DNA of 64,000 nucleotides from Kordiimonas sp. SCSIO 12610 (GCF_024398015.1 NZ_CP073747.1:2346001-2410000), one strand, 5' to 3'. Positions 53,713 through 64,000 are shown, numbered from the stretch's first letter. Numbers and translations: made by a program. Notes: generated by a model not told the origin, from the letters alone.

Positions 53713-54110
53713 TGGACCAACAGCAAAACATCATTTTTCAAAACTGGGCTTACGGTAAGAACTTAACCGGCAAATATAACGAACACTCATTTTGCGAAAT
53801 CTTGCATGAGCAACGTATTTGGGATGAGCAGCTCTACTGAGAACTGGATAAAGCCCTTTTCACACTGGGGATGGAACATCGCGGCGCTCTGCATGACAGC
53901 ATGCTTGTGAACGCCATAACTGATATCTTTCTATATGTGCATGGCAGACTTGCTTGGCACCGGATGCCAAGTGATCTATCAAACATAGAAAACCTGGATG
54001 ATATGGAATGTTCAGATTGGTCCGATAGGGTTGAAGGGGCCTTCCGTGTCGCTCTTTACGGCGCAGAATTACCAAATGATATTTTCGAAAAAGTTAATCC
54101 GTTAATTTGA
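53713..54110 (+). pseudogene. Likely frameshifted orphan gene
   Basis: An ATG frame starting MDQQQNIIFQNWAYGKNLTG runs without a fitting end. From about 53820 the sequence with a plausible protein pattern moves to another frame that contains a TGA at 53838 and then continues as ELDKALFTLGMEHRGALHDS to a stop at 54110. One frameshift and one stop would need repair to give a protein of about 130 residues. A real short gene starting at ATG 53871 (79 residues) is the alternative. Confidence 0.4.
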
Positions 54111-54397
54111 TATAATGTGAGGTAACAACCTTAAATTCAGAATAGTAAAATATGAAATTTGTTGTCTGATACTGTCAAAGTTTGAGGTAAAAATTGTCAA
54201 GACAATCGTTTTTAATATTGATAGTTTCATTGTTTAGAGGAAGCTAAATGATGAATTAAGTTATTGAAAGTATAAGTAAATAACTGCACCCTAACTACTG
54301 TTATGCTCCAAATTGTAGATAGTAGCTAAAGCCACTTAACTTAGGTATCGAACCCATTGAAATCTATGAAATCAGGCGGGAAGATGAGGGAATAAAT

Positions 54398-55219
54398 ATG
54401 AAGAAATCGATTATATCTCTGTTGCTAGGAATATTATTTTACACGGTCAGCTCTGCGGCACAGGCAACTAACTCTGGTTATGTTGTTGAAAGTACCCCTA
54501 ATTCATCCTACGCGTCTTCAAATTCCATCACTGGATTATTTAATAACCTGCAAAAAAAGGAACAGAAATCAGCACAATCAATAGCATCTGATCAATACAA
54601 CTCAGGCCTAAAAAATATCGAAGCAAAAAAATACCTCGCTGCACTAAGGGACTTTCAGAGTGCATGTAACGGGAAACACGCCGCTGCATGTACTGAAATA
54701 GCGAATTGGTATAAAACAGGCAAAAAAATTGAGAAAAGCCTCGAGAAAGCAGCATTTTTTTTCGAGAAAGCTTGCAAGCTTCAGGGCGCAGCTGGGTTTA
54801 CAGCATGTCTTAATTTGGGTGAGTTATATAAAGCAGGTGAAGGTGTAGAGGCTAACGCTGATAAAGCCAAAGCATATTTCGATGAGGCACGACGAGGTTT
54901 AGAACGTTTTTGCGGTGAAAAATATCCAGAAGCCTGCACCAGTCTTGGTTCAATTTTTACTTTAGCGCTCGGAGTTGAGAGGGACTTTCTAAAAGCATCA
55001 GTACACTTGAACAAAGGGTGCGAACATGGCAGCGGAGTAGCATGCTATCGCCTAGCGAATTTACAATTATTCGGTATGGATGGTATACCGCGCGACAGAG
55101 CAAAGGCTGTGAAGTATTTTGATAAATCATGTAAGGCTGGACTCTGGGCTGGATGTCAAAGGCATCGAGATATGACCGCTACTACAAGTGAGGAAGATAC
55201 GCCTTTTAGAGATAACTAA
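54398..55219 (+). CDS. Exported Sel1-repeat protein
   Basis: This 273-residue protein has a signal peptide (residues 1-24, ending AAQA). A Ser/Asn-rich linker precedes about five Sel1 repeats with Cys pairs (ACNGKHAAACTEIA, ACKLQGAAGFTACLNLG, GCEHGSGVACYRLA, SCKAGLWAGCQRH). The gene stands alone between clusters, with its own leader of nearly 290 bases. It lacks the shared N-domain of the 47050 and 55537 proteins. Confidence 0.82.
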   Translation: MKKSIISLLLGILFYTVSSAAQATNSGYVVESTPNSSYASSNSITGLFNNLQKKEQKSAQSIASDQYNSGLKNIEAKKYLAALRDFQSACNGKHAAACTEIANWYKTGKKIEKSLEKAAFFFEKACKLQGAAGFTACLNLGELYKAGEGVEANADKAKAYFDEARRGLERFCGEKYPEACTSLGSIFTLALGVERDFLKASVHLNKGCEHGSGVACYRLANLQLFGMDGIPRDRAKAVKYFDKSCKAGLWAGCQRHRDMTATTSEEDTPFRDN

Positions 55220-55536
55220 GTGACTGAAAAATCTATAACCGAACGAATGCAATAAAGCTGTTTTTGCTTGAAAAAGGCTTTCGATCAAATCATTCAATTG
55301 CATGGTATGAATAGCTTGTATCATGCAATACTCATAATAATTATTGATCATGCTGAATCTAATTTCTGACTACTGATAGTAGCTATCGTCTAGTTTTACG
55401 TTGACCTTCAACCCAAATTACTCGAGTAGTTCTGTTTTTAACATTATGATTTTTAAACCTGATTAAATCTAATAAGTTTAATAACCTTGGTGACAACTAT
55501 GCATCACCAAAATAAGCTAAATCAATGTCCGGGTGT
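55220..55536. other. Convergent intergenic region, no gene seen
   Basis: These 317 AT-rich bases lie between convergent Sel1 genes. No strong terminator hairpin or gene is evident. Confidence 0.55.
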
Positions 55537-57579
55537 TCAATTTGATTTGTTCAGGGTTTTACATGCCGGTTCATAACCACCCTCGCAGGCTTTTTTATAT
55601 AGTGAGACAGCGCGACTATAATCTTTAGCAACCCCCCGCCCTTTCAGGTAATTATTACCAAGATTACTGCACCCTCTAGCTAATCCAGCTTCACACGCTT
55701 GATCATACAACAATGACGCTTGCAAATGGTCCTGAGTAACTCCTGTTCCAACGGCATACAATAGACCGAGGTTGTTACATCCTACAGCCCTTCCGCCTTC
55801 ACAACCCTGCTCATAATATTTCGCCGCAAGCTCGTAATCCTGTGTAACACCTCGCCCTATCTGGTAAAGATACCCGAGGTTGGCACAGCCTCGCGTATTC
55901 CCTTTTGTACAACCTTTCTCATAATATTTAGCAGCCTGTGTATAATCTTGGGCAATGCCGTTTCCGTTGTAATAGAGTACACCGAGGTTGGTACATCCAT
56001 ATCCATGGCGCTCACACCCTTTCTCATAGTACTTTGCAGCCTGCGCATAATCTTGAGTAACACCTTGCCCTTTTTCATAATAGTAACCAAGTCGATTACA
56101 TGCTCGCAAAAAGTCATCATTACATCCTTTTTCATACAACTCTGCAGCACGTGAATAATCCTGTTGAACAACGTCTCCATTAGCATAATAATTTCCAAGA
56201 TTATTGCATCCCCAAGCACTCCCATACGAGCAACCTAGATCATAAAGCTTGGCGGCTTGCTTTTTATTCTGCGTCACTCCTGTTCCAACGGCATACATAT
56301 AACCAAGGTTAGCGCATGCCTTGGCATTGCGTCCTTCACACCCTAAATCATAGTATTTTGAAGCCTTCAAATCATCTTTACTAACGCCCCTCCCGTTCTT
56401 GTAGTATTCTCCCAATTCATAGCATGCTTCAGCGTCCGCCCCGTTACAGCCTTTCTCAAATAAGGGGATAGCCTTCTTATGATCAGGGCCTGTACGTGCA
56501 ATACCAACGCCAGTATAACGTTTCGCCAGCTCAGTACACTGTGAAGCCGTCCCTGCTTCACAACCATTTGATAAAGAAACTAAATTACGGATGCTTTTTA
56601 GGTACCCACAGCCAAAACTCTTCCCGCTAATCATGCAGGCTCTTTTAAAAAAACTTTCAGCCCGTTTGAAATCTGGTGCAACTCCCCGGCCAATCATGTA
56701 AAATTTACCAATCTTATGACACGCAAGGCCCTCCTCAGCGTCACAGGCTTGACTGAAAACTGCTATAGCCTGTGAAGTCTCCTTACTTCCCTCGTACATG
56801 AAGCCAACCTCCAAGCAAGAGTCTATTTTGCCACCATCACAGCTTTTTCTATAGAGCCTTTTTGCGCGAGCATAATCGCGAGAAACACCCTTTCCAGACC
56901 TGTACATACTAGCAAGATTGGAACATCCATAGACGTTTTGGCTCTTACATGCCTTTTCATAAAGCTTAAAAGCGCGTTGCAGACTCTTCTGAACGCCGCG
57001 TCCCTTTTCATAAAAAATTCCCAGGTTGTTACAGCCACCGGCATACCCTCCATCGCACGCGTTCTGATATTCGCGAGCTGCCAGTGAATAATTGCCATTC
57101 TTGGCCGCTTTGTACCCCCTGCTATAGGCATACGACGCATCTTTTCGAGCTTTTTCTAATCTTGCTTGTCTTTGACGCTCAGCGTCTATCCTCCCCTTTT
57201 CTATTATTTTCGTCAGCTTTGACACATCTGCACGCTGTGCTTCGCTTGCATCATAATTACTGAACTTTTCTTGAATTGCCTCTGCCTCAGCATATCGCTT
57301 TTGCGCCACAAGAATCTTTGCCTCAAGCGCCAGAAAGAACGCATCCGTTGCCCTGCGAAGCTTGGTTGCCCGCTTTAGTTGGGCGGCCGCTTCATCATAA
57401 TTGCCGTCCTCATAATTTTGTACCGCCGCATAGTAAGCTTCACGCGCCGCTTTCAGTTCTTCGGGCGATTGTGCGGAAGCAACAGAATTAAACGTCCATA
57501 CAAAAAGGCTGAACAGTAGTCCCAGCTTTAGGTATTTTACTGTCCGTGTAAATAAATTTGTATCCAATATGTATCGCAT
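55537..57579 (-). CDS. Large exported Sel1-repeat protein with shared N-terminal domain
   Basis: This 680-residue protein has a membrane/leader segment (about 15-36, ending ASAQ), the shared N-domain (about 37-130; AREAYYAAVQNYEDGNYDEA, LKRATKLRRATDAFFLALE) and about 14 Sel1 repeats of 36 residues. Most repeats carry Cys pairs in C-x7-C spacing (GCEGRNAKACANLG, GCERHGYGCTNLG with one shorter loop). The later repeats are very alike at the DNA level (55.7-56.3 kb), suggesting recent internal expansion. It forms the distal part of a minus-strand set with the two genes upstream. Confidence 0.86.
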   Translation of the reverse strand: MRYILDTNLFTRTVKYLKLGLLFSLFVWTFNSVASAQSPEELKAAREAYYAAVQNYEDGNYDEAAAQLKRATKLRRATDAFFLALEAKILVAQKRYAEAEAIQEKFSNYDASEAQRADVSKLTKIIEKGRIDAERQRQARLEKARKDASYAYSRGYKAAKNGNYSLAAREYQNACDGGYAGGCNNLGIFYEKGRGVQKSLQRAFKLYEKACKSQNVYGCSNLASMYRSGKGVSRDYARAKRLYRKSCDGGKIDSCLEVGFMYEGSKETSQAIAVFSQACDAEEGLACHKIGKFYMIGRGVAPDFKRAESFFKRACMISGKSFGCGYLKSIRNLVSLSNGCEAGTASQCTELAKRYTGVGIARTGPDHKKAIPLFEKGCNGADAEACYELGEYYKNGRGVSKDDLKASKYYDLGCEGRNAKACANLGYMYAVGTGVTQNKKQAAKLYDLGCSYGSAWGCNNLGNYYANGDVVQQDYSRAAELYEKGCNDDFLRACNRLGYYYEKGQGVTQDYAQAAKYYEKGCERHGYGCTNLGVLYYNGNGIAQDYTQAAKYYEKGCTKGNTRGCANLGYLYQIGRGVTQDYELAAKYYEQGCEGGRAVGCNNLGLLYAVGTGVTQDHLQASLLYDQACEAGLARGCSNLGNNYLKGRGVAKDYSRAVSLYKKACEGGYEPACKTLNKSN

Positions 57580-57720
57580 TCTGAGGGTTGCTCCGGTGTT
57601 TCTTTTAAGCGGCCTTTTTACTTGTCTCCGTTTGGCTTATTTGCTTGTGAGTTGATATGATTATTTGCAATCAATGTTTGGCACCAACTAACCACGGAGT
57701 AGTGCACGCCGACATCATAA

Positions 57721-59157
57721 TTACTCTTCGAACAAATTCTGATATCTTTTGTATGCTTTTATATAGGATTCATCATTTGAGTGTCCTCTCAAGTCGTCGA
57801 GAGCCGGCCAACCAAAGACTATATCTTGATTACCCTCGAATGCTTTATGCCAGCTCTGCTTAATATGCGCTACACCGAAAACTACTCTATCAGCCCCCAG
57901 TTTTTTAGCGTCCTTAACAGCCGCAAGAACTGCCTGATAGGGAGTACGATCATTGTAACTGGTAGAACGTGGAATCGTACAGTGGTTATCCCATTGACCC
58001 AGAAAAGCCTTAGGTCTCAATTTGGATATCCATTTGCCCGATCGGTTTATGTAGCCGTCACCCCAAACTTCGAGCACACCTACAACCCAAGGACTGATAG
58101 ATCTTCCATGACGGTTTACTGACGCATCTTTGCAGATAATCTGTTTTTTCGTAATATGCATATCCAATGCTCGAGCGACACCACCCTTATAACTTATGAT
58201 CCTTTTCTTTGTTGGGAGTATCATAATCCTCCCATCCGTAGCGACAACACTATAAAGCTGACTATCAAAATCATATCTAATTTCAAAGGCTTCATCCTTC
58301 GCCGCGAACCTTGGCGGTTCTTTACACGGCGTGGCTTGTTTCACGCTGACCACTCTCTTCCCGGAAGCTTGAGGGCGTTGATTACCCCAAAAGGCATCTG
58401 CTTCTGCCTTTCGAGCGGCTGCAACAGGATCATTGGGGATAGCGGTCCGGCGTAAATATTCGTTATAGATACTCCTGAACTCATGATCAGGTAGCCTCAC
58501 TTCCCTGACAAATACATTTGAAAAGGTCATACTCTTGGCAGCGTTTAACGTATTTTTACTCGCCAAATCGCGGTCTCGAACACTAGTTCGGGAACGCCAA
58601 TCTATAAACTCTGAATGTGAGCGTGGACTACTTGGAACTATATCGCTACTACGGCAACCCGCACGAGCAATAACAAAATGCGGCGTTCGTCTGATTTCCT
58701 TTAAACCACTGGCAAAGTCACCAGGAATATAATGATTATTTGGTTCGCCCCGAACACCTGGACCGGAAAATGCTTTCACTTGAAAGGATAAGACGATGTC
58801 TAATGGTTTTATCGCATCATATCTGGCCATTAAATCTGGATATGATTCCAATGCCTTACGAGAAAGCCTTTTACCATCGGCAAATCGATAGCTACCTGTT
58901 TGTGTCCACCTCAAGGTATATGATTCCACAGGTTGTCCGAAAAAACCAGTCCACTTCAATCCGACCTCTACATTCTTGATGAAATCATTGGAATGACGAG
59001 CAGGCTGATACGGATCACCTTTCAGATAAGCAATAAACGTCCCGTTCTCTTTCTCTGCCGTGTAAGACCGCTTATACTCTCCTTGTGCCAAAATGGGTTG
59101 GGTAACAATCATTGCCAACGCAAACATAATGAATATTCTAAAGTTTATCTTCGTCAT
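57721..59157 (-). CDS. Exported paralogue of the DDFW/WG-like protein
   Basis: From the ATG at 59157, preceded by AAGGTGA, the protein is 478 residues with a signal peptide (ending ILAQ). It matches the 45065 protein in the N-terminal half (VEVGLKWTGFFGQPVESYTLRW; GSYRFADGKRLSRKALESYPDLMARYDAI, partly quoted) and in WG-like segments (LYSVVATDGRIMILPTKKRI; YINRSGKWISKLRP). The acidic DDFW run is reduced to one DAFW. A longer start at 59199 overlaps the upstream gene. Function unknown. Confidence 0.78.
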   Translation of the reverse strand: MTKINFRIFIMFALAMIVTQPILAQGEYKRSYTAEKENGTFIAYLKGDPYQPARHSNDFIKNVEVGLKWTGFFGQPVESYTLRWTQTGSYRFADGKRLSRKALESYPDLMARYDAIKPLDIVLSFQVKAFSGPGVRGEPNNHYIPGDFASGLKEIRRTPHFVIARAGCRSSDIVPSSPRSHSEFIDWRSRTSVRDRDLASKNTLNAAKSMTFSNVFVREVRLPDHEFRSIYNEYLRRTAIPNDPVAAARKAEADAFWGNQRPQASGKRVVSVKQATPCKEPPRFAAKDEAFEIRYDFDSQLYSVVATDGRIMILPTKKRIISYKGGVARALDMHITKKQIICKDASVNRHGRSISPWVVGVLEVWGDGYINRSGKWISKLRPKAFLGQWDNHCTIPRSTSYNDRTPYQAVLAAVKDAKKLGADRVVFGVAHIKQSWHKAFEGNQDIVFGWPALDDLRGHSNDESYIKAYKRYQNLFEE

Positions 59158-59177
59158 TCCTATCACCTTCATCCCAA

Positions 59178-59705
59178 TCATTGTTTCCCTTTTAGCCATT
59201 TGAAGTAAGCTTGATATCGCTCATCCTTTTGAGATGAATTTAACCAGGCACCCGGTTGGTAAATAAAATCCTTCAAACAGTAGATAGAGTGATCTGCGTG
59301 GGATTTGTCATATTGCCCTCGTGGCTTCCACCATCCATGACCACTTACGACGCGATCTTTCGTAGGTGTGAAAATGATCGTATCGCGCCAAGCACCTCGG
59401 ATTTGGTTTGCAATGGGTGGGTACTTTGCTTTGATCGCTTCATAGAATTGAATTCGCACATCGCGCTTTGCAGGCTCGTACCCACCTGATGTTGGGCAGG
59501 GTGTTTCAAAAATATCAGCGTAGAATACAACAAGGGGGACATCCCTTGAACCTTCCACCTGCCCCAGCCGCTTACGTGATTGGGTGGTATTAACATCCGT
59601 CTGTATACCCATAGAAACATAACACGTTTCTTGTGCCGAAGCCGAAGGGGCTGAACCCCAGGCTGTTCCTAAAGCAATACCCAGAACTATAAATAGTCTC
59701 TTCAA
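59178..59705 (-). CDS. Exported protein of unknown function (175 residues)
   Basis: The protein has a signal peptide (residues 1-24, ending ASAQ). The mature part has three or four Cys (ETCYVSMG, ETPCPTSG, IYCLKDF) and a Trp/His-rich centre (SGHGWWKPRGQYDKSHADHS). It is the first gene of the minus-strand set; 20 bases separate it from the DDFW paralogue. A CCCATTTGGGTGACGAC dyad lies 53 bases upstream of its start. No family recognised. Confidence 0.62.
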   Translation of the reverse strand: MKRLFIVLGIALGTAWGSAPSASAQETCYVSMGIQTDVNTTQSRKRLGQVEGSRDVPLVVFYADIFETPCPTSGGYEPAKRDVRIQFYEAIKAKYPPIANQIRGAWRDTIIFTPTKDRVVSGHGWWKPRGQYDKSHADHSIYCLKDFIYQPGAWLNSSQKDERYQAYFKWLKGKQ

Positions 59706-60118
59706 AATTTGTTCCCCCTTTGTTTATTGCATTACATTATGTTAGTTAAAACCTTCATGTCGTCACCCAAATGGGTGACAAAGTAGAAAACACCCGAAAG
59801 AATAAGGAAATATAGCTCCAATAGTTCGCTTCGGATAAATGACCGTGCAGCAAATTGTCTGGCGTAAAACAGAATTGGAAAATGCGTGGAATGTTGTCTT
59901 GGTCATATTTTCAACTTAAGAAAAAAGCGCAATTTATATGCGTTTTCAAATATTCTAATGATGAAGCATTGTTCTGTATTGACATTTTTGACCACATTCT
60001 TTTGATAATAATGGACACGGCAATGTAATTTGCCTCATTAATCGGAACCGATCACACTAACTGCATAGTCACTTCATCCTATTATAATTGATCAATCTGT
60101 TATCGTCTTGGCAGTAAA
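59706..60118. other. Intergenic region with dyad element, no gene
   Basis: These 413 bases hold the dyad at 59759-59775 and otherwise AT-rich DNA without a clear gene. Confidence 0.6.
59759..59775 (-). promoter_or_regulatory. CCCATTTGGGTGACGAC dyad element (copy 3)
   Basis: On the minus strand it reads TCACCCATTTGGGTGACGAC. It differs from copies 1 and 2 in one core base but extends the symmetry to GTCACCC/GGGTGAC. It lies about 53 bases from the start of the minus-strand exported set, similar to the distance before the LuxR-hydrolase gene. Confidence 0.6.
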
Positions 60119-60844
60119 TCAGTTTCTATACTTCGCAGTAAGTTCCAATAATCCATCCACCTCCCATATATCGACCTCTGCTTTGGGCCCCAGTTTTTCA
60201 TATTCCGACCTAAGCCACACCAGGTGTACATGCGCTTGTGCGATACAGCGCTGATCCTTGATCAAACGATCTAATAGAATATGAATTGTACCAAGATAAT
60301 TATCTGGATCTTCTTCTACCCACGGGTCAATCTCTTGTATCGAAGCAATAGTATAATCCAGGTTCGTCTCATCGACATTAGCAACCAGCTTCGCCATCGC
60401 CTGATCTAGCTCCCATTCACCTTCAGTGAGGCAATATTCACGAATTAAGGCTTTAATGATTGGATCATCCGTACGCGGTACTAGCTGATGCATATGAGAT
60501 GTTTTTGCGATCTCGATCAAAGCTTCATATAACTCTGAACGATGAACTCGCGTCGGATCAATCGCGAGAGTTCGATCATAAAGCCAGTGATATGATTTCC
60601 CATATTCTTCAAGCATTCTTCCATAGGGCGCTTGTTCCAAGCCCGGAAACTCACGCAGTTTGTGCATATCACGTTTAGTCCAAAAGAAAATTAAGATGGG
60701 ATCCCCATCTGTAACGCGAAGGAGCATGACATCACTACCCTGCAAATGCACAAAGAATTGGTCCACACCGTCAGCTGAAAAGGCCTCTACCGTGTATTCA
60801 GCATGATTTTCAAAACTTTCCTGTAAATACCGAAACAGAGACAT
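60119..60844 (-). CDS. Hypothetical soluble protein (241 residues)
   Basis: The ATG at 60844 follows GGAGGG at a good distance; a longer frame to 60886 exists. The protein is acidic with Leu/Glu/Trp-rich helices (YGKSYHWLYDRTLAID; LLDRLIKDQRCIAQAHVHLVW) and no leader. The second half resembles a TPR-like helical array, by appearance only. No family is recognised. Confidence 0.55.
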   Translation of the reverse strand: MSLFRYLQESFENHAEYTVEAFSADGVDQFFVHLQGSDVMLLRVTDGDPILIFFWTKRDMHKLREFPGLEQAPYGRMLEEYGKSYHWLYDRTLAIDPTRVHRSELYEALIEIAKTSHMHQLVPRTDDPIIKALIREYCLTEGEWELDQAMAKLVANVDETNLDYTIASIQEIDPWVEEDPDNYLGTIHILLDRLIKDQRCIAQAHVHLVWLRSEYEKLGPKAEVDIWEVDGLLELTAKYRN

Positions 60845-61121
60845 ATTTTCCAACCCTCCCTCCTTTTCGTTGACACATACGCGCACTATTGTTTGTGTAA
60901 TTCTATTTTAGGCAACGATCGAAGGTCATTATCATAAACGTGACTTTATATTTATAATCTTAACTTCATGTAAAGCTCACTCAGTCATAACCACGGACTG
61001 CCACAACAATCAACTCAGATTGAATTTCCGGCTGGACTATACACTTAACAGCTAAATGCCTGAACATACGTCGGTACTGTCCCTTAAGGTTTCAAGTTCT
61101 ACTTAGGCAGGCCATATAAGT

Positions 61122-61149
61122 AAAAAGCGCCTCATAAGGGACGCTTTTT
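61122..61149 (-). terminator. Second terminator downstream of tRNA-fMet
   Basis: The stem AAAAAGCG/CGCTTTTT with inner CCT/AGG pairing and T-runs on both strands. It follows a diverged tRNA tail, as in the other repeat units. Confidence 0.75.
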
Positions 61150-61154
61150 ATCTT

Positions 61155-61176
61155 ATTGGTATCGTGAGTAGGATTT
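61155..61176 (-). repeat. Diverged tRNA-fMet 3'-tail copy
   Basis: ATTGGTATCGTGAGTAGGAT matches the tRNA 3' end with three changes in the acceptor stem. Part of the tandem tail-terminator repeat. Confidence 0.6.
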
Positions 61177-61277
61177 ACCGTCAGTCGCTACGCTTTGTGA
61201 CGTTGTCTCCATGCCTCGCTGTCGCGAGGCTTTCCGTCCGAACCGGTAGACTAAAACACGCTACCCCACCTACAATT

Positions 61278-61315
61278 AAAAGAGCCCCGGGACCCTATGG
61301 GTTCCGAGGCTTTTT
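61278..61315 (-). terminator. Terminator of tRNA-fMet
   Basis: Long stem AGCCCCGGGACCC / GGGTTCCGAGGCT with flanking A/T-runs, directly after the CCA end of the tRNA. Confidence 0.85.
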
Positions 61316-61317
61316 AA

Positions 61318-61394
<77 letters not shown>

Positions 61395-61483
61395 TCATAT
61401 ATATTTTAGGGCACTTGGCCCGGTAGCAGTTTTCCGGCGCCTATGGGCGATGCGGTTGATCTCCACTAGCGTTTCGATCAGGC

Positions 61484-61505
61484 GGGCTGCTCCATCCCGC
61501 GTCAA
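61484..61505 (-). repeat. Partial copy of the tRNA-fMet 5' end
   Basis: CGGGCTGCTCCATCCCGCGT (plus strand) repeats 61377-61396. The rest of the tRNA is missing, so it is not functional. It indicates an old tRNA duplication or insertion 107 bp upstream of the intact gene. Confidence 0.7.
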
Positions 61506-61642
61506 TTGTAGTTTGCTTCCAGTTCGCGACCTATCTTCGATAAGCTCCGATCCCTTGAAGCACGCTCAAGGCTGTATCCATACATACATTCTTGAACATC
61601 TGCCAAAGTTTCAGTTAAGAACTGAGGCTAATCATAAAGACT

Positions 61643-61668
61643 AAAAAACCGCCTGTTAGGCGGTTTAT
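61643..61668 (-). terminator. Terminator after 5S rRNA
   Basis: Stem AAACCGCC/GGCGGTTT with a 5-base loop; on the minus strand a T-run follows. Confidence 0.85.
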
Positions 61669-61706
61669 TTGATCTTTGAGATTGTGAAGATGTTAATTTT
61701 TGTCTT

Positions 61707-62011
61707 ACTTCCGGTATTGCTTACGCAATCCCATGAAGTGTGTTCAAGACTGATTTACTCTTTTGTAGATCTGGCGACGACCTACTCTTCCGCGGCTTAA
61801 GCCGAAGTACCATCGGCGCAAAGACCTTTCACTTCCGGGTTCGAGATGGGACCGGGTGGGGCGATCTCGCTATAACCACCAGATCAACAAAAGAGTAAAT
61901 TGCGAGTAACAGGATATTACCTGCTTAATAAGGTTTCTTTATCACCCAAGTCTGAACATTAGTTTCAGCCTTGGGCGCACTTCATGGGATTGCGTAAGCA
62001 ATACCGGAAGT
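61707..62011. repeat. Perfect 34-bp inverted repeat enclosing 5S rRNA
   Basis: 61707-61740 and 61978-62011 are exact reverse complements. A second near-perfect 21-bp pair lies inside it (61754-61774 with 61879-61899). Together they would fold into a nested stem around 5S, likely an RNase III type processing structure. Confidence 0.85.
61771..61882 (-). rRNA. rrf: 5S ribosomal RNA
   Basis: On the minus strand the gene begins CTGGTGGTTATAGCGAGATC and ends GAGTAGGTCGTCGCCAG, with the conserved CGAACCCGGAAGTGAAA region. Ends are approximate to a few bases. Confidence 0.92.
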
Positions 62012-62049
62012 CATCATAAAGTTTTTATCGTTGGCTATGAAGAAGCTCT

Positions 62050-64000
<1,951 letters not shown>

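Larger units (their letters stand above)
60845..61317. other. Region downstream of tRNA-fMet, no gene
   Basis: The left part is AT-rich and empty. The right part (from about 61120) consists of a terminator, a diverged tRNA tail, a 55-bp segment related to 36150-36205 and a second terminator. Confidence 0.6.

Noticed and set aside
42824..59705. Type VI or type III secretion locus suggested by Sel1 and PDZ proteins
   Set aside because: No core secretion components are present; Sel1 and PDZ domains are common in other settings.
36445..61000. Prophage
   Set aside because: No capsid, terminase, portal, tail, integrase or lysis gene is recognisable.

Overview
The window looks like a chromosomal segment of an alphaproteobacterium with moderate to low GC. 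The evidence is an rRNA operon ordered 23S-5S-tRNA-fMet, an ECF sigma factor with a ChrR-type anti-sigma, a Fur protein lacking the C-terminal Cys pairs, and a large set of exported proteins with a PEPxxW-type C-terminal sorting signal. A marine, Kordiimonadales-like lineage would fit, but I cannot prove it from sequence alone. No 16S rRNA, exosortase, integrase or transposase lies in the window. || Layout. 0-9.1 kb: tail of an ABC exporter, rlmB, an exported cyclase-fold hydrolase, a two-gene imino-acid unit (M24 prolidase-like peptidase plus trans-3-hydroxy-L-proline dehydratase) and a 1091-residue secreted beta-propeller protein. 9.4-16.2 kb: a sigma-E/ChrR photo-oxidative-stress type cluster (DUF6134-like, SDR, DUF3833, MFS, ECF sigma, ChrR, MATE). 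I find five promoter-like sites TGATC(T/A)-N18-TA inside it, all with the same spacer. 16.4-21.3 kb: a group resembling zinc-responsive sets (DUF1826, PhoX-like, ABC ATPase, FtsX-like permease with a His-rich loop, DUF3299). 21.4-24.5 kb: a response regulator and a triple-PAS hybrid kinase. 24.6-27.0 kb: three PEP-CTERM genes, two of them a tandem duplication, each behind a shared TATCAA-rich element. 27.0-33.3 kb: two DsbA-fold isomerase-like proteins, ferredoxin-NADP reductase divergent from fur, an SDR plus aromatic aminotransferase, and an AraC regulator. 33.5-36.1 kb: two more PEP-CTERM genes and an exported orphan. || 36.2-61.4 kb is accessory in character. It is bracketed by copies of the tRNA-fMet 3' end (19 bp identical at 36267 and 61318), each coupled to a terminator and a related flank, so it may be an island or series of insertions at tRNA-fMet. 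It holds NADAR and sulfatase-modifying-factor-like proteins, a LuxR-alpha/beta hydrolase regulator, another PEP-CTERM gene and many orphans. Its centrepiece is two gene sets of exported proteins (42.8-50.8 kb plus strand; 55.5-59.7 kb minus strand) built from recurring modules. One roughly 95-residue N-terminal helical-repeat domain is fused either to coiled coil plus two PDZ domains or to Cys-paired Sel1 repeats, and both sets carry a paralogue of a large protein with WG-repeat-like segments and DDFW motifs. This is the best candidate in the window for an undescribed system, probably a periplasmic or outer-envelope assembly. || Regulation. A CCCAT(A/T)TGGGTGACGAC dyad occurs upstream of the LuxR-hydrolase gene, two PEP-CTERM genes and the minus-strand Sel1 set, suggesting one regulon. 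The window ends in the 3' half of 23S rRNA, preceded in map order by tRNA-fMet and a 5S gene enclosed by a perfect 34-bp inverted repeat.
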